The notes beneath the pieces were generated by a model. The model searched no databases. It saw nothing but the letters and a program-made list of their open reading frames with translations, and had not been told where the DNA came from. The translations under genes and the position numbers were made by a program. From an uncultured Pelagibacteraceae bacterium (GTDB lineage Bacteria > Pseudomonadota > Alphaproteobacteria > Pelagibacterales > Pelagibacteraceae), in NCBI GenBank assembly GCA_902556505.1, contig CACDWM010000003.1:1-64000 (forward strand): DNA of 64,000 nt, given 5' to 3'. Below, piece after piece: positions 42,847 to 53,393 of the stretch (within the stretch, counting starts at the first letter, position 1; every line of letters begins with the position of its first letter).

Positions 42847-42886
42847 AAGACCCTAAAACCTTTATTGGATTTAGGGTCTTTTTTTT
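42847..42886 (+). terminator. rho-independent terminator after pal
   Basis: An 11-base perfect inverted repeat, AAGACCCTAAA (42847-42857) and TTTAGGGTCTT (42870-42880), with a 12-base loop, followed by an uninterrupted T run to 42886. It is placed 13 bases after the pal stop and is the clearest intrinsic terminator in the window, between pal and cpoB. Confidence 0.9.
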
Positions 42887-42916
42887 GCCATTTTTATAAT
42901 CATAAATCTAATTTAA

Positions 42917-43924
42917 ATGATGCTCATATTTAAATTAGTAATTTTAAAATTATTTTTAATCTTAAATTTGGTTTTTATTAATATTTCTTTTGCAGATAAC
43001 CATAATATTTATGAAACATTAGAAATAATAAAAAATGATCTAAAAACTCTTGAAAGAGCAGTTTACTCTGGATCTATAGAAGTGAAAGCTAACACCAATG
43101 ATAGTTCAGTTTCAGATTTGGACCAAAATTCAGAAGATGTTTTAACTAGACATCTATTAAAATTATCTGAGGTTGAGGATCAGTTTAGAGAGCTCACTAA
43201 TAAATTTGAAGAAATAAATTTTAAGTTGGATAAATTATCTACCCGCGTTTCAAAAATACAAGCAGATAACCAAATAAGATTCCAAGATATAGAGACCAAC
43301 ATTAGCTCTGGAAATATAAGTAGCGTAGAAAATCAATTAAGCTCAAAACCAAAAACAGATGAGCAAAAAGTTTTACCTGGAAGTTCGCAACCTCAAGATT
43401 TAGGAACAATTTCATATAAGGATACAGAAACAAAAGAAACTTCACAACAAATTCAATCTGTTGATACAACAGCTTCAATTGTGACAGAAAATTTTCAGTC
43501 TGAAGAAAAAATACTTCCTCAAGACTTAAATGCAGAAAAGCAATATGAATTTGCAACCAGTTTTTTAAAAGTTGGGGACTACAGTACAGCTGAAAGAGCT
43601 TTTAGAGAATTTGTTCTATCTAACCCTGATCATGAGTTAGCTGGTAGCGCACAATATTGGTACGCAGAAACATTCAGAATTAGACAATTATATACTGATG
43701 CAGCATCTGCCTATTTAGAGGGTTACCAAAAATATCCTAAAGGAAAAAAAGCTCCAATTAATCTATTAAAACTTGGAGTATCAATGGTTCAAATTGGTGA
43801 AAAAGACCAAGGATGTAAAATGATAAATGGTGTAGAATTACAATATCCTAATGCAAATCAGTCTGTAATACAAAAAGCAAAATATGAGTCCAAAAAATTT
43901 GAATGTATCAAACAAGACTCATAG
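42917..43924 (+). CDS. cpoB: Tol-Pal system protein YbgF/CpoB
   Basis: Periplasmic partner of TolA that coordinates outer-membrane constriction with peptidoglycan synthesis. A signal peptide covers residues 1-26 (ending SFA). A coiled coil follows (roughly 30-125), then a low-complexity Ser/Thr/Gln linker, and a C-terminal TPR domain beginning QYEFATSFLKVGDYSTAERAF with further repeats to the end. Length 335. It ends with a 41-base overlap with tilS. The preceding terminator suggests that it has its own promoter or is reached by readthrough. Confidence 0.9.
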   Translation: MMLIFKLVILKLFLILNLVFINISFADNHNIYETLEIIKNDLKTLERAVYSGSIEVKANTNDSSVSDLDQNSEDVLTRHLLKLSEVEDQFRELTNKFEEINFKLDKLSTRVSKIQADNQIRFQDIETNISSGNISSVENQLSSKPKTDEQKVLPGSSQPQDLGTISYKDTETKETSQQIQSVDTTASIVTENFQSEEKILPQDLNAEKQYEFATSFLKVGDYSTAERAFREFVLSNPDHELAGSAQYWYAETFRIRQLYTDAASAYLEGYQKYPKGKKAPINLLKLGVSMVQIGEKDQGCKMINGVELQYPNANQSVIQKAKYESKKFECIKQDS

Positions 43925-44912
43925 ATTTTTACTAAATCAATTAAAAGATAAACAAACTTCTAAAATTTATAAAAAATTTGAAAAAAATCTTGATTTAAAA
44001 GAGGATTTTATAGTTGCAGTTTCTGGTGGACCAGACAGTCTAGCTTTATGTTTTTTATCAAAAATTTATTCGATTAAAAAACATATAAAAGTAAAATATT
44101 TTCACGTCGATCATAAACTTAGAAATAATTCAACAAAAGAAGCAAAATTTGTAAAATTACTTCTAAAAAAATTGTCTACTAATCTTGAGATTTTAACCTG
44201 GATTGGAAAAAAACCAAAAAGTAACATTCAATCAATTGCAAGAGACAAAAGATATGCACTTATGATCAACAAAGCAAAAAAATTAAAAATAAAAAATATT
44301 TTATTAGGTCATCATAAGGATGATTTAATAGAGAATTTTTTTATTAGAATTTTGAGAGGTAGCGGTTTAAATGGCATGGTGTCATTTGATAAAAAAACTA
44401 ATCTACAAAATATTAATTTGATTAGACCTTTGTTAAAATTTTCTAAACAAAATTTAGAATATATTACAAAAAAAGTTTTTAAAAATAATGTTGAAGACCC
44501 CTCGAATAAAAATGATGAATTTAAAAGAGTAAAAATTAGAAATTTTATAAAGTACTTGGAACTAGAGGGATTGGATAATGATAAATTTAATTTAACAATT
44601 AAAAATTTAAGATTTGCTAACGAGTCAATTAAATACTTTGTAGAAAAAAATTTAAAAGATAATTCAACAATTTCAAATATTAATAAGCTTGTTATTTTAA
44701 ATAAAAATTTTTTTCTTCAGCCAGAAGAAGTGGTTTTTAGATCTCTCACACAAGTGCTAAAAAGTGTTGGTAAAAAATATTACCCAGTAAGAGGAAAAAA
44801 AATTGATAAATTAATTTATCAAATTAAAAATGATAGCTCTTTTAAGGCCACTTTAGGAAACTGTGTGATAAAGAAGATAAATAACTCAGTTATAGTATCA
44901 AAAGAGCGTTAA
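43884..44912 (+). CDS. tilS: tRNA(Ile)-lysidine synthase
   Basis: Converts C34 of the CAU-anticodon tRNA-Ile2 to lysidine, so that it reads AUA, a codon expected to be frequent in such A/T-rich DNA. The PP-loop SGGPDS (residues 47-52) binds ATP; YFHVDHKLRNNS, LLGHHKDDLIENF and RPLLKFSKQNLEY are the N-type synthase motifs. At 342 residues it lacks most of the C-terminal domain of the E. coli protein. The ATG at 43884 overlaps cpoB by 41 bases; a later non-ATG start is possible because the N-terminus before the PP-loop is longer than needed. Confidence 0.9.
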   Translation: MSPKNLNVSNKTHRFLLNQLKDKQTSKIYKKFEKNLDLKEDFIVAVSGGPDSLALCFLSKIYSIKKHIKVKYFHVDHKLRNNSTKEAKFVKLLLKKLSTNLEILTWIGKKPKSNIQSIARDKRYALMINKAKKLKIKNILLGHHKDDLIENFFIRILRGSGLNGMVSFDKKTNLQNINLIRPLLKFSKQNLEYITKKVFKNNVEDPSNKNDEFKRVKIRNFIKYLELEGLDNDKFNLTIKNLRFANESIKYFVEKNLKDNSTISNINKLVILNKNFFLQPEEVVFRSLTQVLKSVGKKYYPVRGKKIDKLIYQIKNDSSFKATLGNCVIKKINNSVIVSKER

Positions 44913-44975
44913 AGTTGATTAAATAACTGATATTTTGTCACTTGTTAATTTAATAATAATTCTTATTTTAAACCT

Positions 44976-46883
44976 ATGAATTTAAAAAATCTTGCAATGT
45001 GGGGAATAATAGTTTTCTTAACTATAGGTCTTTATAACATGTTTAAAAATCCACAGTCTAATGTTAGGGGTGGAAATCAGATAATATTTTCAGATTTTTT
45101 AAATTCAGTTGAGGACGGTGAAGTTCTAAAAGTTGAGATTCAGGGAAATAACATTAAAGGCACTTATTCGAATGGAAATTCTTTTTCAACTTATGCTCCT
45201 AACGATCCAAATCTTATAGAAAAATTATCAGAGAAAGGTGTGAGTATTTCAGCAGCACCTTTAGATGAAAAAATGCCCTCATTGTTTGGTGTGCTCTTAT
45301 CATGGTTTCCAATGTTATTACTGATTGCAGTATGGATTTTCTTTATGAGACAAATGCAAGGTGGCAAAGGTGGAGCGATGGGATTTGGAAAATCAAAAGC
45401 TAAAATGATGAATGAATTAAAAGGAAAGGTTACTTTTAATGATGTTGCTGGTGTAGAGGAAGCTAAAGAAGAAGTAGAAGAAATGGTAGAATTCTTAAAA
45501 GATCCAAAAAAATTTAGTAGGTTGGGTGGTAAAATTCCAAGAGGAGCTTTACTTGTTGGTCCTCCAGGAACTGGTAAAACTTTATTAGCAAGGGCAATTG
45601 CGGGTGAAGCAGGTGTTCCGTTTTTTACTATTTCAGGTTCTGATTTTGTTGAGATGTTCGTTGGAGTAGGAGCGTCTAGAGTAAGAGACATGTTTGAACA
45701 AGGTAAAAAAAATTCTCCATGTATTATTTTTATAGATGAGATAGATGCCGTTGGAAGAAGCAGAGGCGCAGGTCTAGGAGGTGGAAATGATGAGAGAGAA
45801 CAAACCTTAAACCAGTTATTAGTTGAAATGGATGGTTTTGATACAAATGAAGGTGTCATAATTATAGCTGCAACAAACAGACCAGATGTGCTCGATCCAG
45901 CTTTATTAAGACCAGGAAGGTTTGATAGACAGGTAGTGGTTTCAAACCCAGATATTATTGGAAGAGAAAAAATTTTAAAAGTTCATGTAAAAAAAATAAA
46001 AATGGCGCCAGATGTTAATTTAAGAACAATTGCAAGAGGCACGCCAGGATTTTCAGGAGCCGATCTTGCAAATATAGTTAATGAAGCAGCTTTGTTAGCG
46101 GCGAGAAAAAATAAGAGGATAGTCACATTACTAGAATTTGAAGAAGCAAAAGATAAAGTTATGATGGGTGCTGAGAGACGTTCAATGGTCATGACAGAAG
46201 ATGAGAAAAAACTAACTGCATACCATGAAGGTGGACATGCTCTAGTGTCTTTTAATATGCCAAGTTATGATCCTATTCATAAAGCTACTATTATACCAAG
46301 AGGAAGAGCTCTTGGAATGGTAATGAACTTACCTGAAAGAGACAAACACGGTTACTCAATAAAATATCTTAAAGCGAGACTAGCTGTTTGTTTTGGAGGA
46401 AGAGTGGCTGAAGAATTAATTTTTGGAAAAGATAATATATCTACAGGAGCAGGTGGAGGTAATGGTTCTGATATTAACCAGGCCACACAGTTAGCAAGAG
46501 CAATGGTGACAAAATATGGCATGAGTGAAGAAATGGGTCCAGTTGAATATGGGGAAAACCAAGAAGAAGTGTTTTTAGGAAGATCAGTTACTCAAACTCA
46601 ATCGGTATCAGAGGAAGTTGCTCAGAAAATTGATAAAGAAATAAGAAAGCTTGTAGATGAAGGATATAATAAAGCTAAGGAAATTTTAACAGAAAAAATA
46701 GATGACTTGCATAAAATCGCTAAAGCTCTAATAACATATGAAACATTAACTGGTGAAGAAATAGAGAATATAATTAATAAAAATTTATATCCTAAAGATA
46801 AAATTTTAGATAATCCAGAATCAAAAGATGATCAAGATTCAGCTTTGGGCGCGATGGGTTTGAAACCAAAAATTGTTCATTAA
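44976..46883 (+). CDS. ftsH: ATP-dependent zinc metalloprotease FtsH
   Basis: Membrane-anchored AAA+ protease that degrades misfolded membrane proteins and regulators. Two transmembrane helices (about 5-20 and 104-124) flank a periplasmic domain; the AAA domain has Walker A GPPGTGKT (195-202), Walker B IIFIDEID (250-257) and [11 protein letters not shown]; the zinc site is HEGGH (417-421). Length 635. In E. coli FtsH degrades RpoH, which is encoded in this same window at 51376-52269. A 63-base gap precedes it and probably holds a promoter. Confidence 0.98.
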   Translation: MNLKNLAMWGIIVFLTIGLYNMFKNPQSNVRGGNQIIFSDFLNSVEDGEVLKVEIQGNNIKGTYSNGNSFSTYAPNDPNLIEKLSEKGVSISAAPLDEKMPSLFGVLLSWFPMLLLIAVWIFFMRQMQGGKGGAMGFGKSKAKMMNELKGKVTFNDVAGVEEAKEEVEEMVEFLKDPKKFSRLGGKIPRGALLVGPPGTGKTLLARAIAGEAGVPFFTISGSDFVEMFVGVGASRVRDMFEQGKKNSPCIIFIDEIDAVGRSRGAGLGGGNDEREQTLNQLLVEMDGFDTNEGVIIIAATNRPDVLDPALLRPGRFDRQVVVSNPDIIGREKILKVHVKKIKMAPDVNLRTIARGTPGFSGADLANIVNEAALLAARKNKRIVTLLEFEEAKDKVMMGAERRSMVMTEDEKKLTAYHEGGHALVSFNMPSYDPIHKATIIPRGRALGMVMNLPERDKHGYSIKYLKARLAVCFGGRVAEELIFGKDNISTGAGGGNGSDINQATQLARAMVTKYGMSEEMGPVEYGENQEEVFLGRSVTQTQSVSEEVAQKIDKEIRKLVDEGYNKAKEILTEKIDDLHKIAKALITYETLTGEEIENIINKNLYPKDKILDNPESKDDQDSALGAMGLKPKIVH

Positions 46884-46889
46884 TAAATA

Positions 46890-47942
46890 ATGCCAAGATG
46901 TTACACAAGAGCGTGTAATTTCTACTTCGGTAAACAATCAAAAATTTTAGTAAAGAAAAAAAAATCTATCCCTTTACATCAGATTAAAGAAATATCTTTT
47001 GACCATGTTGAGATAATTACAAGAAAAAAAATTAGAAAAATTTCAATAAATAAAATTAGAAATTTACCAAAAAAACTAAAAACAAAAATAAATTCAGATT
47101 TAAAAAAAATAAGGTCGAAAAAATCAAATTTTTCAAATTTAAATTTTAAAAAAATTCCAAACATTTTAGGAGTATTAAATCTTACACCTGACAGTTTTTC
47201 GGATGGAGGAAAATTTAACAAAAAAAATAAAGGCGTCAGTCATGCTATCAATTTATATAAAACTGGTGCTTCGTTAGTAGATGTTGGTGGAGAGTCTACA
47301 AGACCAGGATCAAAGGAAGTAAATAAAAATCGAGAATGGTATAGAATTAATAAGACATTAAAATTAATTGTAAAAAAAATACCAATATCTTTAGACACAA
47401 GAAAATCTGCAATTATGGAAAGTGGTATTAAAATGGGGGTTAAACTTATTAATGATGTTTCGGGATTAAGTTATGATCCTAAAACAATAAACATTTTAAA
47501 AAAGTATAAAATTCCATTTGTAATACAGCATTCAGTTGGGACACCAGAAAATATGCAAAAGAATCCAATATATAAAAATGAATTATTAGATATATATGAT
47601 TATTTTGAAGATAAAATTAAGTTAATAAGGTCTAAAGGTATTAAACATAATAATATAATTTTAGATCCTGGAATTGGATTTGGAAAAAATTTGAAACATA
47701 ATATGAATCTTATAAGAGGTGTTTCTATTTTTCATTCATTAGGTTTTCCTATACTAGTAGGGAATTCAAGAAAAAGATTTATTAAAGATATATCAAAAAA
47801 AAATGATAGCGAAACAAGGATCGGTGGAACTATGGCTTCTTCAATTTATTTAATGATGCAAGGAATTCAGATTTTAAGAATTCATGATGTTAATGAAGTT
47901 CTGCAAGGTATTAAAGTTTTTAATCAGATAATCAAAAATTAA
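46890..47942 (+). CDS. folP: dihydropteroate synthase
   Basis: Condenses p-aminobenzoate with dihydropterin diphosphate in folate synthesis. The catalytic domain starts near residue 90: LGVLNLTPDSFSDGG, then DVGGESTRPGS, ISLDTRKS, LINDVSGL, LDPGIGFGK and NSRKRFI. An N-terminal extension of about 85 basic residues (beginning MPRCYTRACNFYFG) precedes it; similar extensions occur in alphaproteobacterial FolP. The usual Met in the I-x-M-H motif is replaced (VIQHSVGTP). It follows ftsH by 6 bases, ends one base into glmM. Confidence 0.92.
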   Translation: MPRCYTRACNFYFGKQSKILVKKKKSIPLHQIKEISFDHVEIITRKKIRKISINKIRNLPKKLKTKINSDLKKIRSKKSNFSNLNFKKIPNILGVLNLTPDSFSDGGKFNKKNKGVSHAINLYKTGASLVDVGGESTRPGSKEVNKNREWYRINKTLKLIVKKIPISLDTRKSAIMESGIKMGVKLINDVSGLSYDPKTINILKKYKIPFVIQHSVGTPENMQKNPIYKNELLDIYDYFEDKIKLIRSKGIKHNNIILDPGIGFGKNLKHNMNLIRGVSIFHSLGFPILVGNSRKRFIKDISKKNDSETRIGGTMASSIYLMMQGIQILRIHDVNEVLQGIKVFNQIIKN

Positions 47943-49273
47943 TGGCAAAAAAATATTTTGGAACAGATGGAATAAGAGGTGCAGTTAATAGCAAATATAT
48001 AAATGGAGATATGTTCTTTAAATTTGGACTTGCTAGTGGCACATACTTTAAATCTCAAAAAAAAAGAAAACAAACAGCAATAATTGCAAAAGATACGAGA
48101 TTGTCTGGATATACGCTTGAACCAGCTCTTGTCTCAGGTTTGGCTTCAGCTGGTATGCATGTTTATACCCTAGGACCCTTACCAACTAATGCGTTGGCTA
48201 TGTTAACAAAAGAGATGAAGGCAAATATGGGTATAATGATTACCGCTTCTCATAATCCACATTTTGACAATGGTTTAAAATTGTTTGGTCCTGATGGAAT
48301 GAAATTATCAGATAAAATAGAAAAAAAAATTGAAAGTCTCATTGATAAGAAAATTTCAAAAAATCTCTCGCATCCTGAAAAATTAGGAAGAGTTAAAAGA
48401 TTAGAAACAGGCACCAAAAATTATATCAAAATATTAAAAAAAAATTTCACAAAAGAGTTCAATTTAAGAGGACTAAGAATAGTAATCGACTGTGCAAACG
48501 GCGCTGGTTATAAGGCAGGTCCTGAATTATTGAAATCATTAGGAGCTAAAGTGATAGCAATAGGTGTTAAACCAAATGGTTTAAATATTAATAAAAAATG
48601 TGGATCAACTTTTCCAAGAAACATTAGATCTGCTGTAAAAAAATACAAAGCACATATCGGAATATCTTTAGATGGAGATGCTGATAGAATTATAATGTGC
48701 GATGAAAAAAGCAATATAATAGATGGAGATCAAATTATAGCTGCTTTAGCAACAAGATGGAAAAATAAAAAAATGTTAAAAGGGGGAGTTGTTGGAACAT
48801 TAATGTCAAATTATGGTTTAGAAAATTTTTTTAAATCTAAAGGAATAAAATTTTTGAGGGCAAATGTTGGAGATAGATATGTTAAAGAAAAAATGCAAAA
48901 ATATAATTTTAATTTAGGTGGTGAACAATCGGGACATATTATTTTAGGTAAATTTGCAACTACAGGAGATGGTTTGTTAGTAGCTTTAGAGGCTCTCTTT
49001 GCTTTAAGAAAAGGAAAAAAGGCAAGTGAATTTTTTGAACAATTTAAGAAAACACCTCAACTTTTAGAAAATATCGAGGTAAGAGATAAAAATATTATTA
49101 ATAAACCAGAGATAAAAAAAATTATAAAAAATGCGGATAAATTAATCAAAGGTAATGGAAGAATTTTAGTAAGAAAATCAGGTACGGAGTCTAAAATTAG
49201 AGTAATGGGAGAAAGTGAAAACAAGGCTCTTCTATATAAATGTGTGAACATGATTAAGAAAAAAATTAAATAA
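47942..49273 (+). CDS. glmM: phosphoglucosamine mutase
   Basis: Converts glucosamine-6-phosphate to glucosamine-1-phosphate on the way to UDP-GlcNAc for peptidoglycan and lipopolysaccharide. KYFGTDGIRGAVN at the start, MITASHNPHFDNG with the phosphoserine S103, SLDGDADRI (metal-binding loop), GGEQSGHII and RKSGTESKIRVMGE (phosphate-binding loop) are all present. Length 443. The ftsH-folP-glmM order is typical of proteobacteria. It supplies precursor also needed by the glycan island at the left end of the window. Confidence 0.97.
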   Translation: MAKKYFGTDGIRGAVNSKYINGDMFFKFGLASGTYFKSQKKRKQTAIIAKDTRLSGYTLEPALVSGLASAGMHVYTLGPLPTNALAMLTKEMKANMGIMITASHNPHFDNGLKLFGPDGMKLSDKIEKKIESLIDKKISKNLSHPEKLGRVKRLETGTKNYIKILKKNFTKEFNLRGLRIVIDCANGAGYKAGPELLKSLGAKVIAIGVKPNGLNINKKCGSTFPRNIRSAVKKYKAHIGISLDGDADRIIMCDEKSNIIDGDQIIAALATRWKNKKMLKGGVVGTLMSNYGLENFFKSKGIKFLRANVGDRYVKEKMQKYNFNLGGEQSGHIILGKFATTGDGLLVALEALFALRKGKKASEFFEQFKKTPQLLENIEVRDKNIINKPEIKKIIKNADKLIKGNGRILVRKSGTESKIRVMGESENKALLYKCVNMIKKKIK

Positions 49274-49274
49274 A

Positions 49275-50087
49275 TTGAAACCAAAGTCCAAAATTTTAAT
49301 TATTGCAGGATCTGATTCATCTGGTGGAGCAGGTATTCAAGCTGATATAAAAACTGTTACTTCTCTAGGTTCTTATGCAATGACAACAATAACAGCAGTT
49401 ACTTCTCAAAATACCACAGGTGTAAAATCAATTGTTGGAATTAATCCAAAAGAAATTTTTAATCAAATTATTTATAGTTGCAAAGATATAAGACCTGATG
49501 CAATAAAAATTGGTATGCTACATTCTTCAGAGGTTATTAGAATGGTACTGAAAGCTCTGGATGTAATTAAAGTTAAAAAAATCGTATTAGATCCAGTTAT
49601 GGTTGCTAAAGGAGGGGCTAAACTTATAGATACTAAAGCTATTCAATTATTAAAATTAAAATTAATAAAAAAAGTATCACTTATTACCCCTAATATCCCA
49701 GAGGCAGAAATTTTGACTAAAACAACAATTATAACAAAAGAGGATATGATTTTTGCCGCTAATAAACTTATAGGATTAGGAGCCAAAAATGTACTTATAA
49801 AAGGTGGTCATTTAAAACATAAAAATGTAATAGATATTTTAATAAACAAAAAAGACATAAAGATCTTCAAAAGCGAGCGTCACAAAACAAAGAATACCCA
49901 TGGTACAGGTTGCACATTATCTAGCTCAGTTACAACTTTTTTATCATGTGGAAAAACAGTAAAGAAATCTTGTGAGCTAGGAATTAAGTATGTAAATTCT
50001 GCAATTAAATCAAACCCGAAATATGGAAAAGGTAATGGCCCAATTAACCATCTCACTTCCTTAAAATTAAAAAGAAAATTTAAATAA
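49275..50087 (+). CDS. thiD: hydroxymethylpyrimidine/phosphomethylpyrimidine kinase
   Basis: Phosphorylates HMP and HMP-phosphate to HMP diphosphate for thiamine synthesis. Ribokinase-fold motifs: [21 protein letters not shown] (near residue 7), [38 protein letters not shown], and [11 protein letters not shown], with the anion hole and catalytic Asp/Cys region. The start is TTG at 49275, one base after glmM. Its product feeds thiE (29738-30358). Length 270 matches the family. Confidence 0.93.
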   Translation: MKPKSKILIIAGSDSSGGAGIQADIKTVTSLGSYAMTTITAVTSQNTTGVKSIVGINPKEIFNQIIYSCKDIRPDAIKIGMLHSSEVIRMVLKALDVIKVKKIVLDPVMVAKGGAKLIDTKAIQLLKLKLIKKVSLITPNIPEAEILTKTTIITKEDMIFAANKLIGLGAKNVLIKGGHLKHKNVIDILINKKDIKIFKSERHKTKNTHGTGCTLSSSVTTFLSCGKTVKKSCELGIKYVNSAIKSNPKYGKGNGPINHLTSLKLKRKFK

Positions 50088-51379
50088 TGAAAAATATAGT
50101 CGTTGTTGGATCTCAATGGGGTGACGAAGGTAAAGGAAAAATTGTTGATTGGTTATCTGAACAGGCTGATGTAGTAATAAGATTCCAAGGAGGCCACAAT
50201 GCTGGTCATACTTTAGTGATTGATGGTGTTACTTATAAATTGAGATTATTGCCATCTGGAATAGTTAGAAAAGGAAAAATATCAATTATTGGCAACGGAG
50301 TTGTCGTAGATCCATGGGCTTTATTAGAGGAAATAGAAGAAATAAAATCCAAAGGTGTAGAAGTAAATGTAACTAATTTTATTATTTCAGAGTCCGCAAA
50401 TTTAATTTTGCCTTTTCATAGAGAAATGGATGAGATTAGAGAGGATGCAGCAGGAAAAAGAAAAATAGGAACTACAAGACGTGGAATTGGACCAGCATAT
50501 GAAGATAAAGTTGGAAGAAGATCTATAAGAGTTATGGATCTAAGATCTGAAAAAAATTTAGATCAAAGACTCGATTCTGTACTAGTTCATCATAATGCAA
50601 TTAGAAAAGGCCTAGGAAAAAAAATTTTTGAAAAAGATCAGCTTAAATCTGATTTGCTTAAAATAGCACCCAAAATATTAGAATTTTCTCAGCCAGTTTG
50701 GCTTAAGATTGATCAATTTAAAAAACAAAAAAAGAGAATTTTATTCGAAGGAGCCCAAGGTATTTTACTTGATGTAGATCATGGAACTTATCCTTTTGTA
50801 ACTTCATCTAATACTGTTGCCTCAAGCGCAGCTACAGGAACTGGATGTGGCCCTAATTCGATTAATTATGTTCTTGGAATTACAAAAGCCTATACAACAA
50901 GAGTTGGGGAAGGTCCTTTTCCTACAGAGTTAACAGATGATGTTGGTGAACTTTTAGGAACACGTGGAAAAGAATTTGGAACTGTTACAAGTAGAAAAAG
51001 AAGATGTGGATGGTTTGATGGTGTTTTGGTAAGGCAAACAATTAAAGTTTCAGGGATTGATGGTATCGCTTTAACGAAATTAGATGTACTCGATGAATTA
51101 GATGAAATTAAAATGTGCGTTGCTTATGAGCTTGATGGTAAAAGATTAGATTATTTACCTGCTGCTGTAGAAGATCAAATAAAAATTAAACCAATTTATG
51201 AAACTTTTCCAGGTTGGAAGGTTTCTACAAATGGAGTTAAAAATCTGGACTCATTACCTGAAAATGCAAAAAAATATATTTTTGCTGTTGAAGATTTTAT
51301 TGGGGCAAAAGTATCAAGTATCTCAACTAGTCCAGAAAGAGATGATACTATTTTAATTGAAAACCCTTTTGAAGTTTAG
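50087..51379 (+). CDS. purA: adenylosuccinate synthetase
   Basis: Catalyses the GTP-dependent joining of IMP and aspartate on the way to [23 protein letters not shown] (residues 5-24) is the GTP-binding signature with catalytic Asp, [12 protein letters not shown] carries the catalytic His, then [19 protein letters not shown] and [20 protein letters not shown]. Length 430. It overlaps thiD by one base. The TAG stop interlocks with the TAA of the convergent rpoH gene (51376-51379), leaving no room for a terminator between them. Confidence 0.98.
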   Translation: MKNIVVVGSQWGDEGKGKIVDWLSEQADVVIRFQGGHNAGHTLVIDGVTYKLRLLPSGIVRKGKISIIGNGVVVDPWALLEEIEEIKSKGVEVNVTNFIISESANLILPFHREMDEIREDAAGKRKIGTTRRGIGPAYEDKVGRRSIRVMDLRSEKNLDQRLDSVLVHHNAIRKGLGKKIFEKDQLKSDLLKIAPKILEFSQPVWLKIDQFKKQKKRILFEGAQGILLDVDHGTYPFVTSSNTVASSAATGTGCGPNSINYVLGITKAYTTRVGEGPFPTELTDDVGELLGTRGKEFGTVTSRKRRCGWFDGVLVRQTIKVSGIDGIALTKLDVLDELDEIKMCVAYELDGKRLDYLPAAVEDQIKIKPIYETFPGWKVSTNGVKNLDSLPENAKKYIFAVEDFIGAKVSSISTSPERDDTILIENPFEV

Positions 51380-52269
51380 TTTGAGGGTAAAAGATTTTTT
51401 GATTTAGCTAATAGAAGCATGTGCTTTTGGAGTTTTTCAAATGCTTTATTTTCTATTTGTCTAACTCTTTCTCTGCTAATTTTATATTTTTTACTTAAAT
51501 CTTCTAGTGTAGTTGGGTCATCATTTAGTCTTCTTGCGTATAAAATTTCTCTTTCTCTATCGTTAAGAACTTTAATAGAGTCTTTTAATAAATCTTTTCT
51601 TTGTTCCATTTCCTCGTGGTGAGCAAATTTTAAGTCATGATCAAGCTCTTTATCAACCAGCCAGTCTTGCCATTCATCGCCATCTTCCCCAACTTGAGCG
51701 TTTAGCGAGAACTCCTTTCCAGAAAGTCTTCTATTCATTGAAACGACTTCTTCTTTACTTACATCTAGCTTATTAGCTATGTGATCAACGTGTTCATCTC
51801 TTAAGTCACCTTCAGTTTCTGGAGAAATTTGATTTTTAATTTTCTTTAGATTAAAAAATAATTTTTTTTGAGCAGTAGTAGTTCCAATTTTGACAAGACT
51901 CCAAGATCTTAAAATATATTCTTGAATAGAAGCTTTAATCCACCACATTGCATAAGTTGCCAATCTAAAACCTTTTTCTGGTTCAAATTTCTTAACAGCT
52001 TGCATAAGACCTACATTTCCCTCAGAAATCATTTCATTAATAGGCAAACCATAACCTTTGTAACCCATAGCAATCTTTGCAACTAATCTTAAGTGACTAG
52101 TTACTAATTTTTCTGCTGCTTTAATATTACCAGTCGTTTTCCAGTTCTTTGCTAGCATATATTCTTCTTCAGCAGCTAACATCGGAAATTTTTTAATCTG
52201 CTCTAAATATGCAGATAGTCCACCTTCATTAGAAAGGGTTGGCAGATTGTTACTTATTGTTGTGCTCAT
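51376..52269 (-). CDS. rpoH: RNA polymerase sigma-32 factor
   Basis: Heat-shock sigma factor of 297 residues. Region 2 has [35 protein letters not shown] in its usual place (about 58-93) and [22 protein letters not shown]; the RpoH box around [12 protein letters not shown] (135-146), which sets RpoH apart from RpoD, is present. Region 4 has [20 protein letters not shown]. The gene is convergent with purA and preceded by a 41-base gap after rluD, which may hold its promoter. In many bacteria it controls ftsH and chaperones. Confidence 0.95.
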   Translation of the reverse strand: MSTTISNNLPTLSNEGGLSAYLEQIKKFPMLAAEEEYMLAKNWKTTGNIKAAEKLVTSHLRLVAKIAMGYKGYGLPINEMISEGNVGLMQAVKKFEPEKGFRLATYAMWWIKASIQEYILRSWSLVKIGTTTAQKKLFFNLKKIKNQISPETEGDLRDEHVDHIANKLDVSKEEVVSMNRRLSGKEFSLNAQVGEDGDEWQDWLVDKELDHDLKFAHHEEMEQRKDLLKDSIKVLNDREREILYARRLNDDPTTLEDLSKKYKISRERVRQIENKAFEKLQKHMLLLAKSKNLLPSN

Positions 52270-52310
52270 AGCAATGTTTATTTAATTAATTATACCTAAT
52301 TTTCAATAAT

Positions 52311-53291
52311 TTATTCTTCAGTGTTTCTAAGCATTTTTAGAATATTATTTAGATCTTGTGGCAAAAGTGAGGAAAAAATCATCTCTTTATTAGTACGTGG
52401 ATGTATAAATCCTAAAGTTTTTGCATGCAGGAATTGTCTATTTAATTTAGTAATTGAACTTTGTATATCTAAATCAATATTTTTTAATTTTTTATATTTT
52501 TTTTTATATTTATCGTCTCCAACTAGACTATTACCTTTAAAGTTCATATGAACTCTTATCTGATGTGTTCTTCCTGTTTCTAATTTACATTCAACTAAAC
52601 TAAAAGTTGGTGTTTTTTGATTTTCAAAAATTTCAAGTGTTTTATAATTGGTTATAGCTTTCTTACCTTTAGAACTGCTAACTTCCATAAGTTGTCTGTT
52701 TTTTGAACTACGAGTTATAAATGTTTCAATCCTTCCTGAGGAGGGTCTTAATTTTCCCCATATTAAAAGTTGATACTCTCTTATAATTGTATGATCACTA
52801 AACTGTTTTGATAAATTTTCATGAGTTTCATTGTTTTTTGCAATTACAACTAAACCTGATGTATTTTTATCAATTCTATGAACAATACCAGGTCTTAACT
52901 CGTCACCTATATTTGATAAAGAGTCCTTATCATAATGCATCAATGCATTCACAATTGTTTTATCATAATTTCCAGCACCTGGATGCATGATTATTCCGGC
53001 AGGTTTATTAATTACTAATAGATCATTATCTTCGTATATTATTTCTAATTTAAATTCATAAGGTTTAAGGGATGCTATTTCTGGCTCTGGAATCTTAAGA
53101 TTTATAGTGTCACCAATTGAGACTTTTTTTGAGGGACTTTTAATTATTTCTTTATTAAGTGTTAATTTTTCTTTTAAAATTAAATTTTTAATTCTAGTTC
53201 TACTAATTAATTCCTCTCTTTTGTTAATTAAAACATCAACCCTTAAATTCTTCTCATCCTCTTTTACTATAAAATTAATGTTTTTTTCCAT
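52311..53291 (-). CDS. rluD: ribosomal large subunit pseudouridine synthase D-like
   Basis: RluA-family enzyme with an N-terminal S4-like RNA-binding domain (RVDVLINKREELISRTRIKNLI, residues 17-38 or so) and a catalytic domain with PGIVHRIDKNTSGLVVIAK, where the Asp of HRIDKNTSG is the nucleophile. NKPAGIIMHPG and the GRTHQIRVHM motif are also typical. E. coli RluD makes pseudouridines in helix 69 of 23S rRNA. Length 326. Its 5' end faces the tRNA-Arg gene with 23 bases between, so it probably has its own promoter there. Confidence 0.92.
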   Translation of the reverse strand: MEKNINFIVKEDEKNLRVDVLINKREELISRTRIKNLILKEKLTLNKEIIKSPSKKVSIGDTINLKIPEPEIASLKPYEFKLEIIYEDNDLLVINKPAGIIMHPGAGNYDKTIVNALMHYDKDSLSNIGDELRPGIVHRIDKNTSGLVVIAKNNETHENLSKQFSDHTIIREYQLLIWGKLRPSSGRIETFITRSSKNRQLMEVSSSKGKKAITNYKTLEIFENQKTPTFSLVECKLETGRTHQIRVHMNFKGNSLVGDDKYKKKYKKLKNIDLDIQSSITKLNRQFLHAKTLGFIHPRTNKEMIFSSLLPQDLNNILKMLRNTEE

Positions 53292-53314
53292 AAAATATAA
53301 TATTAATACTATAT

Positions 53315-53391
53315 GCGCTTGTAGCTCAACTGGATAGAGCGCCTGACTTCGGATCAGGAGGTTCTGGGTTCGACTCCTAGCAGGCGCACCA
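53315..53391 (+). tRNA. tRNA-Arg (UCG)
   Basis: A 77-base tRNA with encoded CCA. The acceptor stem is GCGCTTG/CAGGCGC, the anticodon arm CCTGA-CTTCGGA-TCAGG has anticodon TCG, and the T-loop TTCGACTC is standard. It reads CGA and related arginine codons. It sits between the divergent rluD and the convergent ABC permease, with 2 bases to the permease stop. Confidence 0.94.
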
Positions 53392-53393
53392 GT

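Noticed and set aside
44913-44975. Heat-shock (sigma-32) promoter upstream of ftsH
   Set aside because: A TTGTTA and TATTTT pair can be read with 16 bases between, but no CTTG...CCCCAT-like element is present, so no specific call is justified.
45191-45859. Long open frame (222 codons) on the minus strand inside ftsH
   Set aside because: It lies antisense to the most conserved part of ftsH, its predicted protein is Ser/Pro/Ile-rich without a recognisable domain, and its openness follows from the codon usage of the sense gene.
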